Below, piece after piece: positions 15,757-22,572 of a stretch of DNA of 38,993 nucleotides. The notes under the pieces are model-generated. The model saw only the letters and a list, made by a program, of their open reading frames with translations, ran no database searches and had not been told where the DNA came from. Both the position numbers and the translations under genes were made by a program. The DNA is taken from positions 1 to 38,993 of the forward strand of contig JAFGHL010000072.1 in assembly GCA_016930155.1 (NCBI GenBank), read 5' to 3'. Each line of letters starts with the position of its first letter. Position 1 is the first letter of the stretch. The DNA comes from Dehalococcoidia bacterium. Lineage in GTDB: Bacteria; Chloroflexota; Dehalococcoidia; GIF9; UBA5629.

Positions 15757-17214
15757 ATGACGGAAGAACAACGTTATGCGATTTCTGAGTATCATGACGT
15801 GGATGAGATTTATCGTCGTCTGTATGCCCTGGTAGGCCAGCCCATGAGAAAGATACGGCCGGAAAAAATGCAGGAGTATCTTGATTATTTCGCGTCCAAA
15901 TGCAAACGATCGAAGGCAATGACCGATGAGGCCAAACGTTTTATTCCGGGTGGAGTTCAGCACAACCTGGCCTTTAATCATCCCTTCCCAATTGCTATAA
16001 AGAAAGCGGATGGCCCATACCTCTGGGATGTTGACGGCAACCAATATATCGATTTTCTACAGGCGGGGGGTCCTATAGTTTTAGGTAACAACTACGCGCC
16101 GGTGCGAGAGAAAATCATCGAGCTGCTGCAGACGTGCGAGCCGGTAACCGGGCTGTTTCATGAGTATGAACTGAAGCTGGCCGAATTGATCAACCGCTTT
16201 ATGCCGGCCGTGGAGATGTTCCGCATGCTGGGAACAGGTTCAGAGAGCGTCATGGCGGCTATCCGCGCGGCACGGACGTTCACCAAGAAGAAGAAGGTCA
16301 TCAAGGTCGGCGGCGCCTACCATGGCTGGAGTGACCAGATGGTCTTTGGCATGCACATACCTGGGACTGGTAGGTTTGAAGCTAAGGGCATTCCTCCCGG
16401 CTGCAGTTCCGGTACCCAGGAGTTCTTCCCTAACGACGTGGGCGCATTGAAGCGCCTGCTGGCCAGAAATCGCCTGTTCGGCGGGACGGCCGCCGTCATT
16501 GTGGAACCGGTTGGGCCTGAAAGCGGCACACGTCCGGTGCCCGCAGACTTTAATAAAAAGGTAAGGGATCTTTGTACCGAGTTCGGCGCGCTGCTCATTT
16601 TCGATGAGGTGGTGACAGGATTCAGGCTGGGCATGGGTGGTGCCCAGGGTTATTTCAAAGTAAAACCCGACCTGACCATCTTCGGCAAATGTGTGGCGGG
16701 TGGTTACCCCATGGCTGGTGGAGTTGGAGGTCGGGCAGATATAATACAGTGTTTCGCAGCCGGCATAGGCGGGGCCTCGGCAGAGCGGGCATATGTGGGA
16801 GGTACGCTTTCAGCCAATCCTCTGTCGTGCGCAGCGGGGTATTTCAGTCTGCTTGAGATGGAGAGAACCAACGCGCCGGTGCTTGCCGGAAGGGCGGGTG
16901 ACCGGCTGACCAGGGGACTGCAGTCTATAATAGCCAAATACAAGCTGCCTTTTGTGGTTTATAATCAAGGTTCTATCGTTCACCTGGAGACCTCAGGTGT
17001 AATGCTGCTTGATTTCCGCAATCCCCTGAAGCTTTTAAAGGAGATGAAGCCGCGCAAGCATATGATTGAAGAGATGGGCGCGGCCTACATGGCTAACGGA
17101 CTGATAACGCTGGCCGGCTCAAGGGTGTATACAAGCATGGCCGATACGAATGCCGTGATTGACGATGCACTTGCCAGGTTTGAGAGAGTATTTTCAAGTA
17201 TTGAAGGTGTATAG
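15757..17214 (+). CDS. Class III PLP aminotransferase, glutamate-1-semialdehyde-aminomutase-like
   Basis: 485 residues with a roughly 60-residue N-terminal extension before the usual RFIPGGVQHN start of the family. The PLP Lys is K311 in TIFGKCVAGGYPMAGG. LLIFDEVVTGFR holds the cofactor-binding Asp, and VGGTLSANPLSCAAG is the subunit-contact motif. The closest family is HemL-like, in which GSA aminomutase shifts an amino group within a substrate, but many relatives are ordinary omega-aminotransferases. In this operon it likely aminates or deaminates a terminal aldehyde made by the RLP branch (inference); no other haem genes are nearby. GGAGG precedes the ATG. Confidence 0.9.
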   Translation: MTEEQRYAISEYHDVDEIYRRLYALVGQPMRKIRPEKMQEYLDYFASKCKRSKAMTDEAKRFIPGGVQHNLAFNHPFPIAIKKADGPYLWDVDGNQYIDFLQAGGPIVLGNNYAPVREKIIELLQTCEPVTGLFHEYELKLAELINRFMPAVEMFRMLGTGSESVMAAIRAARTFTKKKKVIKVGGAYHGWSDQMVFGMHIPGTGRFEAKGIPPGCSSGTQEFFPNDVGALKRLLARNRLFGGTAAVIVEPVGPESGTRPVPADFNKKVRDLCTEFGALLIFDEVVTGFRLGMGGAQGYFKVKPDLTIFGKCVAGGYPMAGGVGGRADIIQCFAAGIGGASAERAYVGGTLSANPLSCAAGYFSLLEMERTNAPVLAGRAGDRLTRGLQSIIAKYKLPFVVYNQGSIVHLETSGVMLLDFRNPLKLLKEMKPRKHMIEEMGAAYMANGLITLAGSRVYTSMADTNAVIDDALARFERVFSSIEGV

Positions 17215-17243
17215 AAAACAAAAGTAATTGGAAGGAGGCCCCA

Positions 17244-17582
17244 TTGGATTTGGCCGAAAAGCAAGCAGGTAATGTCAATGTTCTCTGCGTTGGTGGGAGA
17301 CTGGATGCCTACAGCGCCGCTGAGGCCGAGAAAAAAATCGACTCGCTGATCTCAACAGGAAATGCAAAGATTGTACTGAACCTGGATAACCTGGAATATA
17401 TCAGCAGTTCGGGCCTGCGTGTCTTCCTGGCCCAGCTCAAGAAGGCACGCAAGCAGCAGGGGGATATTAAGCTTTGCTGCATGAAACCGAATATCAAAGA
17501 AGTCTTCGATATCGCCGGATTCACACAACTATTCAATATCGTCGGGGATGAATCTGAGGCCATTGCCGGCTTCAGCGCCTGA
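17244..17582 (+). CDS. STAS-domain protein, anti-sigma-factor-antagonist type
   Basis: 112 residues, a single STAS domain of the SpoIIAA/RsbV family. NLEYISSSGLRVFLAQLKKA holds the usual phosphorylatable serine region (Ser54-56). These proteins normally bind an anti-sigma kinase when unphosphorylated. The start is TTG at 17244, placed by GGAGG at 17234-17238 with a 5-base spacer. Its position between an aminotransferase and a CoA-transferase, with only 2 bases to the latter, is unusual: no anti-sigma kinase or phosphatase is encoded in the window. Confidence 0.88.
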   Translation: MDLAEKQAGNVNVLCVGGRLDAYSAAEAEKKIDSLISTGNAKIVLNLDNLEYISSSGLRVFLAQLKKARKQQGDIKLCCMKPNIKEVFDIAGFTQLFNIVGDESEAIAGFSA

Positions 17583-17584
17583 CT

Positions 17585-18892
17585 ATGCTGACGCCCAAAT
17601 CAGAGTACAGGTGCAAGCTTACCACGCCTGAACGGGCGGTAAGCAGCATCCAAAACGGCAGCACTATCGTGCACGGCTTGGCCGCCGCCGAGCCGCCCGC
17701 TCTTTTACAGGCTTTGGCCGACAGGGTACGCGCAGGCGAACTTTGTGATCTCAAAGTGCATTCATTGTTGCCTACAGAAAACGTTTCTAAAAGCCTGCTT
17801 TCACCCGACATCAGCGATTGCGTGCAGGCCTTCTCGTGGTTCGTCAGTAAATCCTCGCGTTCGGCCGTCAAGGTGGGATTGAATTATTACGTTCCCAACC
17901 ATTTTCATCAGGTGCCGAGGCTGATGCGTGAAAACCTTAATATTGACGTGGTCGTCACCATGGTATCACCCATGGATAAATCCGGCTTCTTTAGCTTCGG
18001 GACTGCCAACGATTACACTTCCACTGTAGCCAGGTGCTGCAAGCGTCTTATCGTGGAGGTGAACAAGAATCAGCCGCGCGTATTCGGCGACTCCCTTCTG
18101 CATATTTCAGATGTGGATGCCATCGTGGAGCATACATCCCCGCTGATCGAATTCAAATGGCCCGGTCCCCGGGCTGAGGACGAAGCCATCGGTAGCCTGG
18201 TCGCCAAACTCGTACCCGACGGAGCAACCCTTCAGTTGGGATTCGGTGCCTTGCCCAATATGATCGCCAGGAAGCTGGTCGATCACAAGGATCTGGGCGT
18301 CCATACAGAGGTTTTCGGCCCGGCCATGGTCGAGCTCATCAAGAAGGGCGTAATTACCGGTCGCAGGAAGAACATGCGCACAGGGAAGCATGTTTTCACC
18401 GTTGCTGAGGGCACAAGCCAGATGTATCGCTTTATGCACGATAATCCCAGCATGGAGAGTTATCCGGTCAGCTATACCAATGACCCGGCTGTCATTGCCG
18501 GTAACGATAATATGATATCGATTAACTCCATTATACAAGTTGATTTGTTGGGGCAATGTAATGCTGAATCACTGGGAGGTTCACAGTACAGCGGCACGGG
18601 TGGCCAGCTTGATTACGTGCGCGGGGCATATAACTCGAGGGGAGGGAAATCCATACTGGCTTTTTATTCCACAGCTAAAAACGGGCAGGTATCGAGGGTG
18701 GTTCCTAGATTGGGCAACGGCGCTGTAATTACTACGCCCAGGATGGATGTGCACTATCTGGTGACCGAATATGGTGTGGTCAACCTGAAAGGCAGATCGA
18801 CCAGGGACCGTGCGCTGGACATAATGCGCATTGCCCATCCCCGCTTCCGCGAATCATTATTACGGGAAGCGGAGAACATGTACCTTCTTTAG
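17585..18892 (+). CDS. Acetyl-CoA hydrolase/CoA-transferase family protein (4-hydroxybutyrate CoA-transferase-like)
   Basis: 435 residues with both halves of the family: an N-terminal domain with VHGLAAAEPPALLQALADR, and a C-terminal domain with GGQLDYVRGAYNSRGGKS and VTEYGVVNLKGRS. LGVHTEVFG places Glu242 where the 4-hydroxybutyrate CoA-transferase of Clostridium has its catalytic glutamate in an HTE motif, so it should pass CoA between acids through a glutamyl-CoA thioester. It starts 2 bases after the STAS stop with no strong ribosome site, which implies translational coupling. It probably activates or releases the carboxylic acid end product of the operon. It may instead work as a hydrolase. 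Confidence 0.9.
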   Translation: MLTPKSEYRCKLTTPERAVSSIQNGSTIVHGLAAAEPPALLQALADRVRAGELCDLKVHSLLPTENVSKSLLSPDISDCVQAFSWFVSKSSRSAVKVGLNYYVPNHFHQVPRLMRENLNIDVVVTMVSPMDKSGFFSFGTANDYTSTVARCCKRLIVEVNKNQPRVFGDSLLHISDVDAIVEHTSPLIEFKWPGPRAEDEAIGSLVAKLVPDGATLQLGFGALPNMIARKLVDHKDLGVHTEVFGPAMVELIKKGVITGRRKNMRTGKHVFTVAEGTSQMYRFMHDNPSMESYPVSYTNDPAVIAGNDNMISINSIIQVDLLGQCNAESLGGSQYSGTGGQLDYVRGAYNSRGGKSILAFYSTAKNGQVSRVVPRLGNGAVITTPRMDVHYLVTEYGVVNLKGRSTRDRALDIMRIAHPRFRESLLREAENMYLL

Positions 18893-19098
18893 TGGGCGGA
18901 GCAGCCCATCCTTCTAATTCGAAACAGGCTACACCTCGTTTCATTAAAGGTGCGGTATTTACAATACTGCATGAAATCGTGAATCCAGAGAATACTTGGG
19001 GCAATGGTTGCCCATCTTTGAGACTCGTTACTGCGGCAAACGGGCATATCGTATATTTCTGAAACAGCTACGATAAAACCGATTTAATAAGGTAAATA

Positions 19099-19203
19099 AT
19101 GGAAATCCTTGCCGCGACTAAGCATTTTGCGGTACGCCTTTTCCTTACTGATTTCTGTAAAAAAATAAAGGCCGCAGCCGATGTTTCAAAGGAGTTCATA
19201 TGA
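19099..19203 (+). CDS. Possible 34-residue small protein
   Basis: ATG at 19099 with AAGG six to seven bases upstream, ending in TGA at 19201-19203. The peptide has a hydrophobic-basic character (AVRLFLTDFCKKIKAAA). Its stop overlaps the next ATG as ATGA. Function unknown; it may be chance in a decaying region. Confidence 0.25.
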   Translation: MEILAATKHFAVRLFLTDFCKKIKAAADVSKEFI

Positions 19204-19262
19204 TTTACTTTAATAAAGACATTGTGGGCTTGAATAAAGGTTTTTCTGCTTGCCGGATGTAA
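19200..19262 (+). CDS. Possible 20-residue small ORF overlapping the previous one
   Basis: ATG at 19200 overlaps the previous stop (ATGA) and has AAAGGAG at a good distance upstream. It ends at TAA 19260-19262. It may really be the 5' end of the broken lipoprotein gene described next, so it is listed with low confidence. Confidence 0.2.
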   Translation: MIYFNKDIVGLNKGFSACRM

Positions 19263-19382
19263 ATAGTCCAGATGTTGTCCCGGAAACAGCCTGTACTCGC
19301 GAGGCCGGCTGTTTCCCGGAAAAAGGCGCCGGTTTCTCCGGTTGAAAAGCCAACTGTGGTCGAAACACCGGAAATAAAATAA
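19201..19382 (+). pseudogene. Possible broken small lipoprotein gene
   Basis: Three frames each hold a plausible piece in the right order. One reads VFLLAGCK, a lipobox, at 19240-19263. The second reads SPDVVPETA at about 19265-19291. The third reads a proline-rich tail (PVLARPAVSRKKAPVSPVEK, then PTVVETPEIK) ending at TAA 19380-19382, 12 bases before the rhodanese start. Two frame changes and in-frame stops separate them. This fits a decayed lipoprotein gene of about 60 codons once co-transcribed with the rhodanese gene, or a stretch of assembly errors. Piecing frames together by eye is risky. Confidence 0.3.
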
Positions 19383-19394
19383 AGGAGCACAACA

Positions 19395-19805
19395 GTGAAA
19401 GCGTCACATGCAATGGTATTCTACGCGGTATTTTTCACAATTGTGGCGGTAGTGATAGCAGGCTTTACATACAAACAGACCACGTCAGGTGTCTCGCCTT
19501 TGTGGCTTACTCCCCAGGAGGCCAAAGAACTACTGGACGAGACTACTGACGTGGTCGTTATAGATCTGTCGAGCCGTTTTTATGATAAGGGCCATTTGCC
19601 CGGCGCAATCAATTATCCTAAGAGTACTATTCCAGGGGCTATGTCAAGTTGGGACAAGAACGCTACATATTTAGTTTACAGCCACTGGACGGGCGCTCCG
19701 CTGTCAGCCGCCGGCCTGCTTAAGGATGCAGGTTTTAAGAGTGTATACGCCCTCAAGGGCAATTTCGGCGCATGGGTGGATGCAGGCTACCCTGTAGAAG
19801 AATGA
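19395..19805 (+). CDS. Membrane-anchored rhodanese-like protein without the catalytic Cys
   Basis: 136 residues from GTG 19395, with AAAGGAG at 19381-19387. A single N-terminal membrane helix (about 7-24) carries a rhodanese domain outside the membrane. VVVIDLSSRFYDKGHLPGAINYP is the first half of the fold. The active loop reads VYSHWTGAPLSA where active rhodaneses have a Cys, so Ser96 replaces the sulfur-carrying residue. Sulfurtransferase activity is therefore unlikely and a binding or sensing role is more plausible. It converges on the small membrane gene pair with 6 bases between. Confidence 0.82.
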   Translation: MKASHAMVFYAVFFTIVAVVIAGFTYKQTTSGVSPLWLTPQEAKELLDETTDVVVIDLSSRFYDKGHLPGAINYPKSTIPGAMSSWDKNATYLVYSHWTGAPLSAAGLLKDAGFKSVYALKGNFGAWVDAGYPVEE

Positions 19806-19811
19806 TATGGC

Positions 19812-20189
19812 CTACTTACCTCCCTGCATAGAATATGGCGTGGCAAGACCGGCGCGTGGGATGGACGGCTTCGGCTGTGAAGCAGTGTCCGCGACATCCA
19901 ACCGGCTGGTGACCAGGCCGTCGGAATACGATTTAACGGGTTCTTCGACCGTTGCAGGAACTGCCTTGTGTCCGGCCTGGAGAAGCAAAGCGGTGAAGAA
20001 CAGGCCTACCAGCGAACCGACGAACGGCATAACGAACTTCAGCAGGTGGATATTAAGCACAGCGTCGGCCTGCACCCCTATCCAGAAACATCCGCCCATG
20101 CATACCGGCATGATAATAAAAAGTACCAGGAGGAACTTGTACAGAAATTCCAGTGTGCCGATCTTGATGGTTGTCAATCGCTTTAGCAT
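19812..20189 (-). CDS. Small membrane protein of unknown family
   Basis: 125 residues from ATG 20189, which overlaps the stop of the upstream 37-codon gene by 7 bases. Two hydrophobic segments are clear (FLYKFLLVLFIIMP, about 16-38, and FVMPFVGSLVGLFFTALLL, about 48-68). A cytoplasmic or external tail of about 55 residues, rich in Ser, Pro and Val, follows. I do not recognise the family. The coupling to a tiny one-helix protein suggests the two form a membrane complex; a link to a sodium-pump-like small subunit is possible but not shown. Confidence 0.6.
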   Translation of the reverse strand: MLKRLTTIKIGTLEFLYKFLLVLFIIMPVCMGGCFWIGVQADAVLNIHLLKFVMPFVGSLVGLFFTALLLQAGHKAVPATVEEPVKSYSDGLVTSRLDVADTASQPKPSIPRAGLATPYSMQGGK

Positions 20190-20296
20190 TGCCCTAACAC
20201 CCAGGTCAGCATTGAGAATGCCGCTATGATACCGGTAAGGACAGCTACGGCAATGAACGCAGACACGAGCCCAATGGTCCAACCTTCACTTTCCAT
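20183..20296 (-). CDS. 37-residue single-helix membrane protein
   Basis: ATG at 20296 preceded by a near-ideal GGAGG (20303-20307) six bases upstream. The product is MESEGWTIGL followed by a hydrophobic helix (VSAFIAVAVLTGIIAAFSML) and a short tail, ending at TAA 20183-20185. The last codons overlap the ATG of the next gene, a standard translational-coupling arrangement. Its layout recalls the short N-terminal helix of OadG-type sodium-pump gamma subunits, but it is too short to assign. Easily missed by automatic gene calling. Confidence 0.65.
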   Translation of the reverse strand: MESEGWTIGLVSAFIAVAVLTGIIAAFSMLTWVLGQC

Positions 20297-20422
20297 GAAA
20301 AACCTCCAACATATAATTTCCACGGCCTACGGGTCGCCCTGGCCAGATCGTCGGCCCGGGACCGTTGGATCACTCCCCTATCAACTCCGGGGGATTCGTC
20401 CCCTGGTAATAACTCTATTCAC

Positions 20423-20431
20423 TTTAGTAAA
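20423..20431. promoter_or_regulatory. TTTAGTAAA site (reverse TTTACTA copy)
   Basis: Reverse complement of the TTTACTAAA at 20735, upstream of the small membrane gene pair. It may bring that pair under the same regulator. Confidence 0.3.
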
Positions 20432-20490
20432 GACACGTTCGGGTAAAGAAATATGCCGTATTGTTACAGGGGGTCATAAATTCATCTTCT

Positions 20491-20712
20491 CTAACCGCCT
20501 TGCGGTTGGGCTGGTGTTTGATCCCGTAAATATTTCAGGCATATATCAGGGTAATGCGTGGCCAACCCCTGCAGGAAGCGACGCCCGGGTTTCTTATCTC
20601 CGATCAGCACCAGGCACAGCATCGATGGTGAAATGCCCAGCTTGGATGCCAGCCTGGCATTGGTCAGCTTCTCCTGCTGCATTATCCTGTAAAGCTCAGC
20701 CTGAAGTTTCAT
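20491..20712 (-). CDS. Small XRE-like helix-turn-helix protein
   Basis: 73 residues from ATG 20712. The helix-turn-helix is RLASKLGISPSMLCLVLIGD (about 19-38) followed by KKPGRRFLQGLATHYP, the usual layout of a stand-alone Cro/C1-like DNA-binding protein. A longer in-frame opening to 20802 would run through the shared regulatory spacer and is less likely. I see no Shine-Dalgarno sequence before 20712, so it may be leaderless or weakly translated. Divergent from a second XRE regulator at 20833, with TTTACTA sites between. Confidence 0.72.
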   Translation of the reverse strand: MKLQAELYRIMQQEKLTNARLASKLGISPSMLCLVLIGDKKPGRRFLQGLATHYPDICLKYLRDQTPAQPQGG

Positions 20713-20713
20713 T

Positions 20714-20799
20714 TTTACTATATTAAACGAATAATTTACTAAAATCAATAGGTTTTCGGACCTTTTGGTTAGGTTGTGTAAAATATTTACTATGGTAAA
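20714..20799. promoter_or_regulatory. Operator array between divergent XRE genes
   Basis: TTTACTA occurs at 20714, 20735 and 20786. Spacings of 21 and 51 bases keep the copies near the same DNA face. Around the last copy GTAAA (20778-20782), TTTAC (20786-20790) and GTAAA (20795-20799) alternate and make two nested palindromes. This is the expected arrangement for cooperative binding by an XRE dimer. Confidence 0.5.
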
Positions 20800-20832
20800 C
20801 ATATTTAGTCTTGTGGAGGGCGGATAAAAGCT

Positions 20833-21414
20833 ATGTTAAGTGAATATGTAAAAGGAACGCGCTCAAAACGGGGATTATCGCAGGCCGAGCTGGCCAAGCT
20901 GGCCGATCTTTCTCCGTCGTTTATCTGCCGCATAGAGAAGGGGGATTATAAGTCGGTCACGCTGGCTTCTTTGAACAAGCTTTCTCGTGCACTCAAGGTT
21001 CCTATCAATGAGCTGAGCAATTTTGTGCTTGAAAAGGGTCACAGGGAAGATTTGCTAAAGAAAACACCCTATGAGATAATGAATGAACTACAATTATCGT
21101 TGCCGGCTGTGGTTCCTGTTTACGCGGCGATCGATAGCAGACAGATAATTGAATATGTATTCGTGCCGAGGGAGTTGGCCTTAAGCGGAGGTAGAGAGAT
21201 GAAGCTGATAGGCATTAAATCCAGCGACCTGGAGTACGATAATGTTGTACACAAGGGTGACATCATTATCTGCGGTAAAGACATGGAACCGGCGCTTGGT
21301 GACCTTTGCCTCAAGATGGAAGGCGACCGGATGGTGATAGCCCCATATAAAAGGAAAGAGGATATCTTTGCCCTGATCGTGCAGGTTGTGCGGGTGGTCA
21401 AGCAGCTGAACTGA
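20833..21414 (+). CDS. XRE regulator with a LexA/S24-like C-terminal domain
   Basis: 193 residues. The Cro/C1 helix-turn-helix occupies about residues 5-62 (RGLSQAELAKLADLSPSFIC, then RIEKGDYKSV and LNKLSRALKVPINEL). After a linker, residues about 95-193 look like the beta-rich S24/LexA domain (VHKGDIIICGKDMEPALGD, DRMVIAPYKR). The usual G-D-S-M self-cleavage serine motif is replaced by IKSSDLEYD, so autoproteolysis is doubtful. Likely binds the TTTACTA array and controls itself and the divergent XRE gene. GGAGGG is present but about 13 bases upstream of the ATG. A clear terminator follows. Confidence 0.82.
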   Translation: MLSEYVKGTRSKRGLSQAELAKLADLSPSFICRIEKGDYKSVTLASLNKLSRALKVPINELSNFVLEKGHREDLLKKTPYEIMNELQLSLPAVVPVYAAIDSRQIIEYVFVPRELALSGGREMKLIGIKSSDLEYDNVVHKGDIIICGKDMEPALGDLCLKMEGDRMVIAPYKRKEDIFALIVQVVRVVKQLN

Positions 21415-21437
21415 CCCTTTTTTGGGGATTATAAGGG

Positions 21438-21463
21438 GGGACGGTATTTACCGTCCCTTTTTT
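21438..21463 (+). terminator. Rho-independent terminator after the XRE/S24 gene
   Basis: Perfect 9-base stem GGGACGGTA/TACCGTCCC with a 2-base nominal loop (21438-21457), followed by TTTTTT (21458-21463). Confidence 0.88.
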
Positions 21464-21533
21464 ATTTAAGCGGGTTTTCCTTTTACATCGCTCGTGATAT
21501 GATAAGCCGCGTTCCCATATATTGAAAACAGCT

Positions 21534-22538
21534 ATGATAAAAAGGGCTTTGATAACAGGCGTCGGCGGTCAGGATGGGGCCTATCTGTCTCAACTGCTGC
21601 TTGAAAGAGGCTATGAAGTATTTGGCCTGGATGTAGATGTGGATGCACAAACCTGCTGGCGCCTGCATTATCTGGATATATATGATCAAGTCAATTTGAT
21701 TAAGGCCGATATGACCGACAGCAAAGCCCTGCTGCATGCGGTGAAAAAGAGCAGTCCCGGCGAGATCTACAATCTGGCTGCGCACAGTTCACCCGGCAGT
21801 TCTTTCCGGCTTCCTGTTGAGTGTGGCGATATAACCGGTCTGGGTTTTAGCCGCCTCCTTGAAGCGGCCAGGGAGGCCAGTCCTAATTCTAAAATTTTCC
21901 AGGCGTCTACGCGGGATCTCTTCGGTGTAGGCGATGGCGGTGCGTATAATGAAGATCGATCCTTCAAACCATCCAATCCCTACGCGGCTGCCAAGCTTTA
22001 CGCTCATTGGATGGCCCGGATCTATCGCGACAGCTACGGCATGTATGTCTGCAATGGTATCATGTTCAACCACGAATCGCCGCTGCGCGGAATCGAGTTC
22101 GTTACCCGCAAGATCACCGATGCCGTGGCCAGGATATATATGGGAAAGGAGAGCCGTCTGGCGCTGGGTAATATGAGCGTAAAGATAGACTGGGGATATG
22201 CGCCCGAATACATGCAGGCAGCCTGGCTGATGCTTCAACAGGACGCTCCGGATGATTATGTTATCGCTACGGGACAGGCGCACAGTGTGGAGGACTTTGC
22301 CCGCAGGGCTTTCAAGGTGGTGGGGCTGAACTGGTCCGACTATGTTGAATCCGATGCCGGTTTGCTGCGCCCGTCCGATATTGTTATGCAGAAAGGCGAT
22401 TTTGCCAAAGCCGGAGCCAGGCTGAAGTGGGCGCCCCGGGTGAAATTCGACAAGCTGGTGGAGATTATGGTTGAGGAGGATATGAAACGCTGGAAGCGCC
22501 ACCTGAGCGGAGAGCTATTTCCCTGGGATGTACGATAA
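21534..22538 (+). CDS. GDP-mannose 4,6-dehydratase-like SDR protein with altered active site
   Basis: 334 residues from ATG 21534; a TTG at 21522 would add four residues. The Rossmann loop is [11 protein letters not shown]. YxxxK is present as NPYAAAKLY (Tyr150, Lys154), and [14 protein letters not shown] is the mark of the GDP-mannose dehydratase group. The T-S-E catalytic segment of those enzymes reads STRDLFG here (Thr126, Arg127, Asp128), so the catalytic Glu is shortened to Asp and its neighbour is Arg. It probably still uses NAD(P) and a GDP- or other NDP-sugar. It may act after the canonical enzyme encoded 34 bases downstream, for example as a 4-reductase, or on another sugar. Weak ribosome site. 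Confidence 0.85.
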   Translation: MIKRALITGVGGQDGAYLSQLLLERGYEVFGLDVDVDAQTCWRLHYLDIYDQVNLIKADMTDSKALLHAVKKSSPGEIYNLAAHSSPGSSFRLPVECGDITGLGFSRLLEAAREASPNSKIFQASTRDLFGVGDGGAYNEDRSFKPSNPYAAAKLYAHWMARIYRDSYGMYVCNGIMFNHESPLRGIEFVTRKITDAVARIYMGKESRLALGNMSVKIDWGYAPEYMQAAWLMLQQDAPDDYVIATGQAHSVEDFARRAFKVVGLNWSDYVESDAGLLRPSDIVMQKGDFAKAGARLKWAPRVKFDKLVEIMVEEDMKRWKRHLSGELFPWDVR

Positions 22539-22572
22539 ATACGATATATCTACTAATAATATAAGGAGAGAG

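Larger units (their letters stand above)
18893..19394 (+). other. Gene-poor 500-base gap
   Basis: No long gene. A weak hairpin (TGGGC/GCCCA, 18893-18908) follows the CoA-transferase stop but has no T-run. A possible promoter TTACTG-18-TATATT lies at 19028-19057. Two tiny overlapping ORFs and a broken lipoprotein-like gene fill 19099-19382 and are listed separately. Confidence 0.6.

Noticed and set aside
15757-17214. Haem-pathway glutamate-1-semialdehyde aminomutase (hemL)
   Set aside because: The N-terminal extension and operon partners do not fit haem synthesis; only the family resemblance is kept.
20491-21414. Toxin-antitoxin or prophage switch
   Set aside because: Both proteins look like DNA-binding regulators, no toxin-like partner or phage gene is adjacent, and operators alone do not show a phage origin.
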